Source of the DNA: Anaerolineaceae bacterium
GTDB taxonomy: Bacteria > Chloroflexota > Anaerolineae > Anaerolineales > Anaerolineaceae
DNA length: 44,374 nucleotides
Assembly: GCA_016927865.1 (NCBI GenBank)
Contig: JAFGLU010000131.1
Coordinates: forward strand, 1-44,374
Direction: 5' to 3'
Position numbers and translations under genes: made by a program. A model generated the notes under the pieces. That model was given only the letters and a program-made list of their open reading frames with translations, searched no databases and was not told the origin of the DNA. This document shows positions 26,464-33,420 of the stretch, piece after piece (the first letter of the stretch is position 1; each line of letters starts with the position of its first letter).

Positions 26464-26496
26464 GCGGCATGGCCGCCTATACACCCCTAAATGCGG
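26444..26496. repeat. 25-bp perfect hairpin upstream of gdh
   Basis: The arms at 26444-26468 and 26472-26496 are perfectly complementary, with a 3-nt loop (ATG) and ends CCGCATTTAGGGG. No U-tract. The remainder of 26166-26585 shows no other recognisable element beyond the promoter and short ORF. Confidence 0.85.
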
Positions 26497-26585
26497 AACC
26501 TACCACGGCGATACCCGGAGGGCCCATCATCTCTGCGCCGCTTGCTTAACGCATCCGATTTTCTGGTTTAACAGGAGAACTTTGA

Positions 26586-27872
26586 ATGGCAGGTACAACC
26601 AACGCTTTTGAGATGGCGCAACGGCAGTTCGATAAAGTTGCCGAAATGCTCCGGCTCGATCCACAAGTAGCAGAAATCCTGCGCTGGCCCATGCGGGAAT
26701 TCCATTTCCGCATCCCCGTGCGCATGGATGACGGCTCGATCCGCGTCTTCCAGGGATATCGCGTCCAGCACAACGACGCTCGCGGCCCCAACAAGGGCGG
26801 CATCCGCTTCCACCCGGCGGAAACGGTTGACACGGTGCGCGCCCTGGCGACCTGGATGACCTGGAAATGCGCGGTCGCCGATCTGCCCTTGGGCGGCGGT
26901 AAGGGCGGCGTGATTGTCGACCCGGCCACCCTCTCGACCAGTGAAAAAGAGCGCCTGGTGCGCGGCTACATCGGCGTGATGTGGCGCAACATCGGCCCGC
27001 GCAATGACGTCCCTGCCCCCGATGTTGGCACCACCCCGCAGATGATGGGCTGGATGATGGATGAATATTCCAAGCTGGTCGGGCAGTATACCCCCGGCGT
27101 CATCACCGGCAAGCCGGTGGGCGGCGGCGGTTCGCTGGGCCGCACCGAGGCCACCGGTTTCGGCGTGATCTACACCGTGCGTGAAGCCATGCGCCACCTG
27201 GGCATGGACTCGAGCAAGGCCACTGCGGCCATTCAAGGCTTTGGCAACGTGGCCCAGTACGCGGCCATCGGCTTCACCGAGCAGTTGGGTGGCAAGGTGG
27301 TGTGCGTGTCCTATTGGGACCGCGAAGACCGCACCTCCTACACCGTCTTCAAAGCGGACGGCCTCGACCCGCGCTTCCTGATGACCATCACCGACCAGTA
27401 TGGCTCGATTGACAAAGCCAAAGCTATTGCAGCTGGGTACAAGATCGAGGACGGCGGCGAGTGGATCAAGAAAGAAGCCGACGTGCTCATTCCGGCAGCG
27501 CTGGAAGGGCAGGTGAACGCCGACACGGTCAAACTAATTCACGAACGGGTCAAGATCGTGGCGGAGGGCGCTAACGGTCCCACCACACCCGAGGCCGACG
27601 AGGTGTTGAAGCAGCGCGGTGTCTTTGTGGTTCCCGACTTCTTGTGCAATGCGGGCGGCGTGACGGTCTCCTACTTCGAGAGCGTGCAGAACGACATGAA
27701 TTATTACTGGGAAAAAGACGAAGTTCTGCGCCGCCTGGATACGAAGATGACCGTTGCCTTCCACGGCGTGCTGGAAATGTCGCTGCGCGAGAAGGTTTTC
27801 ATGCGCGACGCCGCATACATGGTGGCTATCGACCGTGTGGTCAAGGCCATGCAGTTGCGTGGATTGGTGTAA
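26586..27872 (+). CDS. gdhA: Glutamate dehydrogenase (Glu/Leu/Phe/Val family)
   Basis: A 428-aa enzyme interconverting glutamate and 2-oxoglutarate plus ammonia with NAD(P). Hallmarks: YRVQHNDARGPNKGGIRFHP, then MTWKCAVADLPLGGGKGG with the substrate-binding and catalytic lysines, DVPAPDVGT with the catalytic Asp, and GSLGRTEATGFGV. The dinucleotide-binding region is IQGFGNVAQYAA. NGPTTPEAD and PDFLCNAGGVTVSYFE close the active site. Cofactor preference is not certain. Length matches hexameric family I enzymes. AGGAGA lies 9 nt before the ATG. Confidence 0.95.
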   Translation: MAGTTNAFEMAQRQFDKVAEMLRLDPQVAEILRWPMREFHFRIPVRMDDGSIRVFQGYRVQHNDARGPNKGGIRFHPAETVDTVRALATWMTWKCAVADLPLGGGKGGVIVDPATLSTSEKERLVRGYIGVMWRNIGPRNDVPAPDVGTTPQMMGWMMDEYSKLVGQYTPGVITGKPVGGGGSLGRTEATGFGVIYTVREAMRHLGMDSSKATAAIQGFGNVAQYAAIGFTEQLGGKVVCVSYWDREDRTSYTVFKADGLDPRFLMTITDQYGSIDKAKAIAAGYKIEDGGEWIKKEADVLIPAALEGQVNADTVKLIHERVKIVAEGANGPTTPEADEVLKQRGVFVVPDFLCNAGGVTVSYFESVQNDMNYYWEKDEVLRRLDTKMTVAFHGVLEMSLREKVFMRDAAYMVAIDRVVKAMQLRGLV

Positions 27873-27914
27873 CAAAAATTCCTCTTCCCCGAAAACAGGG
27901 AAGATACAAATTCA

Positions 27915-27964
27915 GCGAAAATGACAGAATGCGGCGCGTTTGCGCCGCATTCTGTCATTTTCGC
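27915..27964. repeat. 23-bp perfect hairpin downstream of gdh
   Basis: The arms at 27915-27937 and 27942-27964 (GCGAAAATGACAGAATGCGG start) have loop GTTT and no U-tract. It lies 43 nt past the gdh stop, so it probably protects or ends the 3' end. Confidence 0.85.
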
Positions 27965-27999
27965 GACCCCCTTCGATACATCACAATTTTGCAAGGTAG

Positions 28000-28027
28000 T
28001 TGAATCGACCCCACACAGATATATAAT
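28000..28027 (+). promoter_or_regulatory. Promoter of the small peptide/YeiH operon
   Basis: TTGAAT (28000-28005), a 16-nt spacer, then TATAAT (28022-28027). It gives a start near 28034, about 33 nt before the small ORF. Confidence 0.65.
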
Positions 28028-28066
28028 GTGATAAACATTTAGTTTCAACTGTCAAGGATTTGTGAC

Positions 28067-28183
28067 ATGAAAAAAAAGTTCTCTCTTAACGAAGATTGGC
28101 AAGCGACGATTCTAGCCTTTCTTATCATTCTCCTGGCGGCTGTAGGCCTGCTGGGCGAAAACGGCCTGATGATCAAGTTCTAG
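28067..28183 (+). CDS. 38-aa single-helix membrane peptide ahead of the YeiH transporter
   Basis: A short gene not usually called. It encodes MKKKFSLNEDWQATILAF followed by a hydrophobic helix (about 13-31) and a short tail ending MIKF. It follows a good promoter, with AAGGA about 11 nt before the ATG, and ends 9 nt before the YeiH ATG, where GGAG serves as the next ribosome site. I recall N-terminal sequences like L-x-EDW-x-A-x-IL in longer relatives of the YeiH family, so this may be a detached first helix or a small subunit. That is an inference. Confidence 0.65.
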   Translation: MKKKFSLNEDWQATILAFLIILLAAVGLLGENGLMIKF

Positions 28184-28192
28184 GAGCGCAGC

Positions 28193-29266
28193 ATGGAAAA
28201 TAAAACCTCCACCCCTCAGTGGCTGCGCGTCGTCAGCGGCCTGATCGTTGTTCTGCTGCTCAGCATTCTGGCCTGGTGGGTATCCAAGCAGGTCTATGCC
28301 GCGAAGCTGCCCTTTGGCATTCCCGGCAAGGTGTTGGAATACCCCTTGTGGGGCGCGCTAGCCGGGCTGGTGGGTAACCTGATCGTGCGCCTGTTTAAAA
28401 TCCGCGACTTCATTCGTCCAGGCATTCACACTGAATTTTTCTTAAAGATCGGCCTGATCCTGCTGGGAGCAGGCACCAATCTGGCATTGATAGCCACCAC
28501 CGCCACCGGGGCGATTGTTCAAGCCCTCGTTATGATTACCAGCGTGTTTTTCTTCAGTTGGTGGTTGAGTGGCAAGCTCAAATTGGAAGATAAGATGCGC
28601 GCGGTCATGTCTATGGCGCTGTCGGTGTGCGGTGTTTCAGCCGCCATCGCGGCGGCTGGGTCGGTTTCGGCCAAAAAAGAGCAGGTCACCTATGTCACCA
28701 CGCTGGTGATCCTGGTGGCTCTGCCGATGATGGTTCTCACGCCCATCATCGGGGGCGCGCTCAACCTGAGTGAGCCGGTGGCGGGGGCCTGGTTTGGCGG
28801 CAACATCGACACCACCGCGGCGGTGGTGGGAGCAGGCACCATCTACGGCGAGACAGCCCAACAGGTTGCTTCTATTGTCAAACAAACTCAAAACGCGCTG
28901 ATCGGTGTGGTGGCTTTCATCCTGGCGCTGGTTTTTGCCGGGCGCGATTCCGAGAAAAAGACCAGACCCAGCGCGCGCATGATTTGGGATCGTTTACCCA
29001 AGTTTGTATTGGGCTTTGTGGCAGCTTCTATTCTGTTCACGCTGGGTGTGATTGACGGCGGCAAGGGTACGGCCATTGATGCGATCAAGAACTGGGCCTT
29101 CACCTTCGCCTTTGTGTGCATGGGCCTGGAGTTGTCGATCAAAGAGTTCAAGGCCATGGGCTGGCGCCCGGTGGCGGTGTTCCTGGGGGTGACCGTGTTC
29201 AACACGCTGCTGGCCCTGGGCGTGGCCTACTTGATCTTTACCTATCTGCTGCCCATCCAGTTCTAG
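28193..29266 (+). CDS. YeiH/UPF0324 family putative sulfate exporter
   Basis: A 357-aa polytopic membrane protein (about 10 helices) of the Cons_hypoth698/PSE family. Signature stretches: RPGIHTEFFLKIGLILLGAG, SMALSVCGVSAAIAAAGSV, and AGAWFGGNIDTTAAVVGAG, a conserved core with polar residues within helices, followed by VKQTQNALIGVVAFILAL. Members are annotated as sulfate or sulfonate exporters on limited evidence. It is co-transcribed with the 38-aa peptide and followed at once by a strong terminator. Confidence 0.88.
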   Translation: MENKTSTPQWLRVVSGLIVVLLLSILAWWVSKQVYAAKLPFGIPGKVLEYPLWGALAGLVGNLIVRLFKIRDFIRPGIHTEFFLKIGLILLGAGTNLALIATTATGAIVQALVMITSVFFFSWWLSGKLKLEDKMRAVMSMALSVCGVSAAIAAAGSVSAKKEQVTYVTTLVILVALPMMVLTPIIGGALNLSEPVAGAWFGGNIDTTAAVVGAGTIYGETAQQVASIVKQTQNALIGVVAFILALVFAGRDSEKKTRPSARMIWDRLPKFVLGFVAASILFTLGVIDGGKGTAIDAIKNWAFTFAFVCMGLELSIKEFKAMGWRPVAVFLGVTVFNTLLALGVAYLIFTYLLPIQF

Positions 29267-29300
29267 AAAACCACTAGATTCAGGTAGAGCATTTCGATCA

Positions 29301-29337
29301 CAAAAACATCCCGAAAACAATTTTCGGGATGTTTTTG
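29301..29337. terminator. Strong bidirectional terminator after YeiH
   Basis: A 17-bp perfect stem, CAAAAACATCCCGAAAA, with loop CAA. The 3' side ends in GTTTTTG, giving a U-run on either strand. Confidence 0.88.
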
Positions 29338-29348
29338 TATATCTATCG

Positions 29349-29415
29349 GTAGGGGCGCGATCCCCACGCCCGGATTTGGGTTAGTCAACGGCGGGTCGGG
29401 AAACCCGACCCCTAC
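29349..29415. repeat. GTAG-headed REP-like inverted pair, 67 bp
   Basis: The left arm is GTAGGGGCGCGATCCCCACG (29349 onward). The right arm in inverse orientation is GTAGGGGTCGGGTTTCCCGA (29415 leftwards on minus). A single unit, GTAGCGCGGGTTTCTTACCC, follows at 29454-29476. The gap 29267-29547 has no gene. Confidence 0.65.
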
Positions 29416-29495
29416 ACCTAGTTTGGCAACCCTGTAAGGTGGAAACTGGGTTTGTAGCGCGGGTTTCTTACCCGCGTCTGTTGAGGCAAGGATCG

Positions 29496-29551
29496 GGGGG
29501 AGGCTACCAGAGGTTGGTCGATTTGCAACCGTGATTCCGCCTCGCCCTTAC
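29496..29551 (-). repeat. 56-bp GTARGGGCGAGGC repeat, copy B
   Basis: Minus strand: GTAAGGGCGAGGC at one end and GTAGCCTCCCCC near the other, with spacer sequence related to copy A at 11776-11831 and the same length. Its head supplies the TAA stop codon of the histidine phosphatase gene. Confidence 0.55.
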
Positions 29552-30135
29552 ACCAGGAGAGGAGCAAATTGAATCACTGCCACTTCGGCGTTCTCCTGGA
29601 TGTGCCGGTACACGTTCTCAAGCGGCAGGCCTCGCGCCTGGCAAAGCAAGGTTGCCAGGGCCAGCCCGTGCGCAAAGATGAGCACCCGCCCGCCGGGGTG
29701 AGCGCGGGCAATATCGGCGGCGGCTTCAGCCATACGCGCCGCCACTTCAGCTACCGATTCGCCGCCCGGCGCGCGCCGGTGGACTGCCGGGAGCGAAAGG
29801 TTTTTGAGCAGAGTGCGGAAGTCCGTCATGATATGAACGTATTTCTTGCCCTCGAAAGATCCCTGGTGAATCTCCATCAAGCGTGGGTCAAAGCGAATTT
29901 CCATGCCCAACCGTTCCGCGCTGATTTCGGCAGTCTGCCGGGCGCGGCAAAGCGGAGAAGCGTACAGCGCGTCAAAGCCAACGCCCGCCGTACCTAACTG
30001 CTCTGCCGTATTGCGCGCCTGGGCTATGCCTGTCTCATTCAGCGGGATATCCACCTGGCCCTGGTACAGGCCTTGACGGTTCCATTCAGTTTCGCCGTGG
30101 CGCACCAGCCACATTTCGCATTGAAGTTCAGTCAT
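29548..30135 (-). CDS. Histidine phosphatase (phosphoglycerate-mutase-like) family
   Basis: A 195-aa protein with the catalytic RHG motif WLVRHGETEWN at the N-terminus, LNETGIAQA, YASPLCRARQTAE with the second Arg, a Glu-containing MEIHQGSFEGKKY, and the second catalytic His in LIFAHGLALATLL. The ATG at 30135 avoids overlap with the upstream gene; an in-frame start 36 nt further up overlaps it. It follows the DAHP synthase stop by 13 nt and is likely on the same attenuated transcript. Substrate unknown: cobalamin-pathway phosphatases and general sugar phosphatases share this fold. The stop lies in a dispersed repeat. Confidence 0.88.
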   Translation of the reverse strand: MTELQCEMWLVRHGETEWNRQGLYQGQVDIPLNETGIAQARNTAEQLGTAGVGFDALYASPLCRARQTAEISAERLGMEIRFDPRLMEIHQGSFEGKKYVHIMTDFRTLLKNLSLPAVHRRAPGGESVAEVAARMAEAAADIARAHPGGRVLIFAHGLALATLLCQARGLPLENVYRHIQENAEVAVIQFAPLLV

Positions 30136-30148
30136 GTCTGCTGTTTTA

Positions 30149-31222
30149 TCACATCCGGGCATCCAACGCAACCTGCTGTACCGCCGGGAACACCGGCATG
30201 GCCTGCCCGGCCAAATTGCGCCCCATCGCCGCGGCGATCATGCGCACCTGGGACACCATCTCGGCGAAACGCTCCGGCTTGAGGCTCTGGGCGCCATCAG
30301 AAAGGGCCTGGTCCGGGTTGGCATGCACCTCGATGATCAGCCCGTCCGCTCCAGCGGCGATTCCAGCCCGAGCCACCGCCGCCACGTACTGCCAGTTGCC
30401 CGTGCTGTGGCTGGGGTCCAGGAACACCGGCAGGTGGCTGTGCGCCTTGAGCACCGGGATGGCGTTGATGTCGGTGGTGTTGCGGGTGGCGGTTTCGTAG
30501 GTGCGAATGCCGCGCTCGCACAGCATGACCCGGCGGTTGCCATGCGAAAGGATGTATTCTGCCGCCATGAGTAGCTCTTCGATGGTGGCGCTCATACCGC
30601 GTTTGAGCAGCACCGGGCGCTGGCTGGCCCCCGCCGCGTGGAGCAGGGCGAAGTTCTGCATGTTGCGCGCGCCGATTTGCAGAATGTCGCAGTATTTGGC
30701 CACCAGAGGCGTTTGCTCGGGTGACATGACCTCGGTGACCACTGGCAGCCCGGTGATTTCTCGAGCCTCGGCCAACAGCTCCAGCCCGGCCTCACCCATG
30801 CCCTGGAAAGCGTATGGCGAGGTACGCGGCTTGAAGGCTCCGCCGCGCAGCACGTTGGCCCCGGCTTCCTTCACCGCCTGGGCCACCTCGAGCAGCTGGC
30901 TGCGGCTTTCCACCGAGCAGGGCCCTGCCATGATGACAATTTCATTTGAGCCCACCGTCAAGCCGCCCACGGGAAACTGGCTGTTTTCGGGGCAGAATTC
31001 CCGTGAAGCCAGCTTATAGGGCCGGGAAATAGCCATGACCTGCTCCACGCCGGGCATGATCCTAAAAATGTCATGCCCCACCGGGCGAGCCTCGCCCACG
31101 GCACCGATGATGACTCGCTCGCGACCCTCAATCAGGTGCGCGTTCAAACCACATTCTTCGATCCGGCTGACCACCCCGGTAATTTCTTGCTGGCTGGCGT
31201 CTCCACGCATAACGATGAGCAT
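30149..31222 (-). CDS. aroF: 3-deoxy-7-phosphoheptulonate (DAHP) synthase, type I-beta
   Basis: A 357-aa enzyme joining PEP and erythrose-4-phosphate, the first step of aromatic amino acid synthesis. The ATG at 31222 has AGGAG upstream and gives [14 protein letters not shown]. Residues 1-70 form the ferredoxin-like regulatory domain known from the Thermotoga-type enzyme, where Tyr/Phe inhibit. The TIM barrel shows [71 protein letters not shown] and [13 protein letters not shown], including the metal-binding Cys, His, Glu and Asp. It is preceded by an attenuator with an aromatic-rich leader peptide, so expression probably falls when aromatic tRNAs are charged. Confidence 0.96.
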   Translation of the reverse strand: MLIVMRGDASQQEITGVVSRIEECGLNAHLIEGRERVIIGAVGEARPVGHDIFRIMPGVEQVMAISRPYKLASREFCPENSQFPVGGLTVGSNEIVIMAGPCSVESRSQLLEVAQAVKEAGANVLRGGAFKPRTSPYAFQGMGEAGLELLAEAREITGLPVVTEVMSPEQTPLVAKYCDILQIGARNMQNFALLHAAGASQRPVLLKRGMSATIEELLMAAEYILSHGNRRVMLCERGIRTYETATRNTTDINAIPVLKAHSHLPVFLDPSHSTGNWQYVAAVARAGIAAGADGLIIEVHANPDQALSDGAQSLKPERFAEMVSQVRMIAAAMGRNLAGQAMPVFPAVQQVALDARM

Positions 31223-31240
31223 ACTATTCTCCTCTTGAAA

Positions 31241-31274
31241 AATAAAAAACTGCGGAGCCTTTGGCTTCCGCAGT
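31241..31274 (-). terminator. Attenuator terminator just before aroF
   Basis: Minus strand: ACTGCGGAAGCC AAA GGCTCCGCAGT (31274-31249), then TTTTTTATTTTT. It sits between the leader peptide and the aroF ribosome site. The only function such a position allows is conditional termination of aroF transcription. Confidence 0.9.
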
Positions 31275-31302
31275 CTGGGTACGAGTGTTTCTCTCTTCGC
31301 CC

Positions 31303-31383
31303 TTAAGCGCCGCCGCCGGCAACCGGTATTCGGGAGCCGTAAAAATAAAAGCCAAAAAACCAACTATTCGCGGAACGAAGCAT
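31303..31383 (-). CDS. Aromatic-rich leader peptide of the aroF attenuator
   Basis: A 26-aa ORF whose codons 8-15 read Trp-Phe-Phe-Gly-Phe-Tyr-Phe-Tyr (segment [10 protein letters not shown]). It ends TAA at 31303. AAAGGA lies about 9 nt before its ATG, and the ATG is about 22 nt from the predicted transcript start. Seven aromatic codons in eight are the classic signature of a ribosome-stalling leader peptide. GGCTCC just after the run duplicates the 3' arm of the terminator and could pair with its 5' arm as part of an antiterminator. Confidence 0.85.
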   Translation of the reverse strand: MLRSANSWFFGFYFYGSRIPVAGGGA

Positions 31384-31411
31384 GGGGCAAAATCCTTTCA
31401 GAATGGTTTGC

Positions 31412-31439
31412 ATTGTACTCGCTCAGGAGAAATTGTCAA
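31412..31439 (-). promoter_or_regulatory. Promoter of the aroF leader
   Basis: Minus strand: TTGACA (31439-31434), a 16-nt spacer, then TACAAT (31417-31412). The start is expected near 31405, giving a leader of about 183 nt. Confidence 0.8.
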
Positions 31440-31459
31440 GAATGAATTTCGTGTTTAGG

Positions 31460-31516
31460 TTCCGAATATTGGGATGTGAGCGCGGCAAAGCCGCGCTCAC
31501 ATCCCAATATTCGGAA
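31460..31516. repeat. 27-bp perfect hairpin downstream of the thioredoxin operon
   Basis: The arms at 31460-31486 and 31490-31516 are perfectly complementary, with loop AAA and outer sequence TTCCGAATATTGGGATGTGA. No U-tract. It sits 17 nt past the thioredoxin-fusion stop. Confidence 0.85.
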
Positions 31517-31532
31517 TTCTTCACACCAATTC

Positions 31533-32066
31533 CTAACGATCCATTTTTAAAAGGGTCTTGATGCGCGGAGCAATGGCATTATAGATGGGGCAGCGGTCAT
31601 AAACCGCCGTGAACATGACCCCGGCGCCCGCTGCGATTAACCACCAGGTGGAGCCATTGATCAAGGCCAGCGCAATGATCACCGCGCCCATGCCCAGGCG
31701 CAGAACACGCTCCCAGGTGGAGAGTGAAGAGCGAGCCGGCTCGCCTGACAGCGCAGCAGCAAACAAAGCTTGCAGCCCCGGCAGTGACTGTGCGCCCGTC
31801 TTGCGGAAGATCTCTTTCCCCTGGTAGAAGCCGATCAGGGTAGGGATGCCCATCACGCCCAGGGCCTGGGTCAATGCCGGGGATTCGTCTGAGTTGATGC
31901 GCAGCAGGTCCACCTTGCCCTCGTACTCGTGAGAGGCCTTCTCCAGGCTGGGAGCCATCACCCGGCAGGGTCCGCACCACGGCGCCCATAGTTCCACAAT
32001 CACCGGGCGCGGGCTGTCTTTCAGCTTTTCCAGAAGCTGCTCTTTGGTGTTCACCTTATCCGTCAC
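31533..32066 (-). CDS. Thioredoxin fused to a DUF2892 membrane domain
   Basis: A 177-aa protein. I chose the GTG at 32066 because it follows the upstream stop by 1 nt and has AAGG in front; longer starts overlap the upstream gene. Residues about 8-105 are a thioredoxin fold with WAPWCGPC and the cis-Pro in MGIPT. Residues about 120-177 carry two membrane helices and the DUF2892 hallmark DRCPIYNAI. DUF2892 is often fused to rhodanese domains; here it is fused to thioredoxin. The redox site would face the cytoplasm, near a membrane Cys. A role in sulfur or redox handling is inferred. Confidence 0.85.
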   Translation of the reverse strand: MTDKVNTKEQLLEKLKDSPRPVIVELWAPWCGPCRVMAPSLEKASHEYEGKVDLLRINSDESPALTQALGVMGIPTLIGFYQGKEIFRKTGAQSLPGLQALFAAALSGEPARSSLSTWERVLRLGMGAVIIALALINGSTWWLIAAGAGVMFTAVYDRCPIYNAIAPRIKTLLKMDR

Positions 32067-32067
32067 A

Positions 32068-32274
32068 TTAAGCCTTATTGGTGCGGAACTTGAACAGCAT
32101 GTACAGCGGGCAAATGCCAAGAACGCCGGTCAGCAAGGCTATTGCGCCCAACACCGTGAACAGCACGCCCAGCCCACCGGTGACCATGCCGCCCAGGCTC
32201 AAGGCCAACAGCACCACGCCCAACACCACGCGAATCCCGCGATCGATGTTCGATTCATTGATCCATTTGTTCAT
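32068..32274 (-). CDS. DUF2892 small membrane protein
   Basis: A 68-aa protein: a short polar N-terminus, then a helical hairpin of two membrane segments, and the family motif GICPLYMLFKF. GGAGA precedes the ATG by about 8 nt. It is homologous to the C-terminal part of the next gene, with which it forms an operon. The conserved Cys before Pro-Leu-Tyr is probably functional. Exact role unknown. Confidence 0.85.
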   Translation of the reverse strand: MNKWINESNIDRGIRVVLGVVLLALSLGGMVTGGLGVLFTVLGAIALLTGVLGICPLYMLFKFRTNKA

Positions 32275-32385
32275 TGTTTATCTCCTCAAAAATTCCTTCG
32301 GTCCAATCCGTCCGCGGACGGTGATTATCGGTTGTGCTTATTGGATGAGACTATGTAGAAAAGGTTACTTTTTGGGTGATTTTGC

Positions 32386-32414
32386 TTGATTCTGGAAATG
32401 CTTTTTGATAGACT
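32386..32414 (+). promoter_or_regulatory. Possible promoter of the cytochrome-b-like gene
   Basis: TTGATT (32386-32391), a 17-nt spacer, then TAGACT (32409-32414), about 40 nt before the ATG. Confidence 0.45.
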
Positions 32415-32454
32415 CCCTTTGGTATTCACACACATTAACAAAGGAGTTTCATCC

Positions 32455-32916
32455 ATGCTGTATTCAATCTTGCTCCCAGTCCATTCCATCGTGCGCTGGC
32501 TGGTGGTCATCGCAGTTGTAGCAGCGGTAGTGCGCGCGTTCTCGGGCTGGTTTGGCAAAAAAGCCTTCACCGCCCTCGACAACAAAATCGGGCTGGCTTT
32601 CACCTCTCTGATGGACCTGCAACTCTTGATTGGCCTGATCCTTTATGTTATCAGCCCCATCCTGCAAACCGCCTTCCAAGACTTCGGCGGCGCCATGAGC
32701 AACACACAACTGCGCTTTTTCGCCGTCGAGCACATCCTGATGATGGTCATCGCGGTCGTCCTGGCGCACGTGGGGCGGGCTTTGAGTAAAAAAGCCTCCA
32801 CCGATCTACTCAAGCATCGCCGGGCCGCCATCTGGTTTGGCCTGGCGCTGCTGGTCATGCTGCTATCAATTCCCTGGCCCTTTAGCCCGGTTTCAAGGCC
32901 CTGGATTCGCTTCTAA
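32455..32916 (+). CDS. Four-helix membrane protein (often annotated cytochrome B-like)
   Basis: A 153-aa protein. The ATG at 32455 has AAAGGAG 8 nt upstream; a start 69 nt earlier lies inside the promoter. Four helices (about 8-28, 48-70, 85-108 and 122-142) carry conserved polar positions: His10 in LLPVHSIVRW, DNKIGL, MDLQLLIGL, and RFFAVEHILMMVIAVVLAHVGRA, with two His that could bind heme. KHRRAAIWFGLALL closes the domain. Similar proteins in other phyla are labelled cytochrome B without direct evidence. It is divergent from the DUF2892/thioredoxin operon. Confidence 0.75.
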   Translation: MLYSILLPVHSIVRWLVVIAVVAAVVRAFSGWFGKKAFTALDNKIGLAFTSLMDLQLLIGLILYVISPILQTAFQDFGGAMSNTQLRFFAVEHILMMVIAVVLAHVGRALSKKASTDLLKHRRAAIWFGLALLVMLLSIPWPFSPVSRPWIRF

Positions 32917-32921
32917 TTGGA

Positions 32922-33120
32922 GTAACTTTTCAGCTAGCGGTAGAAGAAACGCAACTACTCAGGTTTACTGGGCTTCTAGATTCGAATCGCTCCCTTTGGG
33001 AGCGGAAAGAGGTTTTTGCGAGTTTTGAAATCGCTCCGCGATTTCAAAACTCGCATTACTTTTATTTGGCAGGCGAAGCCCGCGATTCGCCGAAAGTAAC
33101 CCCTGCGGCTGAGCAGTTAC
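32922..33120. mobile_element. Inverted-repeat (MITE-like) element, copy 2, with internal hairpins
   Basis: The left end GTAACTTTTCAGC (32922-32934) matches 11 of 13 bases of the inverted right end GTAACTGCTCAGC (33120-33108, minus). A further related sequence, GCAACTACTCAGG, lies at 32951. Inside is a 17-bp perfect hairpin (GCGAGTTTTGAAATCGC, 33019-33055, loop TCC). The right end shares GGCTGAGCAGTTACG with copy 1 at 17198-17212. No target duplication is seen here and no protein is encoded. Confidence 0.5.
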
Positions 33121-33137
33121 GCATAAACTTAAAATAA

Positions 33138-33174
33138 AAGTGCGTGTGGGTGCTTTTTCGCCCTACGCGCACTT
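33138..33174. terminator. GC-rich hairpin with T-runs on both sides
   Basis: AAAGTGCG...CGCACTTT forms a stem with wobble pairs in the middle. CATTTC follows on plus and TATTTTAAG on minus. It may end transcripts entering the repeat region from either side. Confidence 0.5.
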
Positions 33175-33201
33175 TCATTTCAAGGGCTTAATTGGACAAA
33201 A

Positions 33202-33359
33202 CGTAGGGGAATCGTAGGGTAAGCGTAGGTTTCCCGTCAAGTACACCCGGTTATTTATTGGTAATATATATGCAAGGGCGACTTCTCTTCTTCTCCTCCT
33301 TTAAATTGATCGCCGGGGTCGGCGTCCCCGGCGATCAACAATTTAAGCGAGGAGATTTT
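33202..33359 (+). ncRNA. Possible activator-controlled structured small RNA
   Basis: Three CGTAGG repeats start at 33202, 33213 and 33224, exactly 11 bp apart. A -10-like TAATAT follows at 33262-33267, with no -35. The region downstream forms a long imperfect hairpin (33292-33355; TCTCCTC...GAGGAGA outside, GATCGCCGGGG inside), ending in TTTTC. No coding gene follows on this strand. The whole could be a regulated small RNA with its own terminator. Confidence 0.35.
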
Positions 33360-33420
33360 CGTTAAGCTACTCAGAGATGAAGAAAATTCAGACTCTTCCA
33401 CCCCTGGCGAGGTATTTAAT

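Noticed and set aside
30136..30171. Longer start for the histidine phosphatase
   Set aside because: It overlaps the DAHP synthase 3' end and adds residues before the conserved LVRHGE start with no better ribosome site.
31223..31383. T-box or aromatic riboswitch instead of a leader-peptide attenuator
   Set aside because: No T-box consensus (AGGGUGGNACCGCG-like) or known riboswitch core is visible, while the aromatic ORF explains the leader.
32917..33420. Possible attachment site or integron fragment
   Set aside because: No integrase, no attC-type core pairs, and the inverted ends fit a MITE-like element better.
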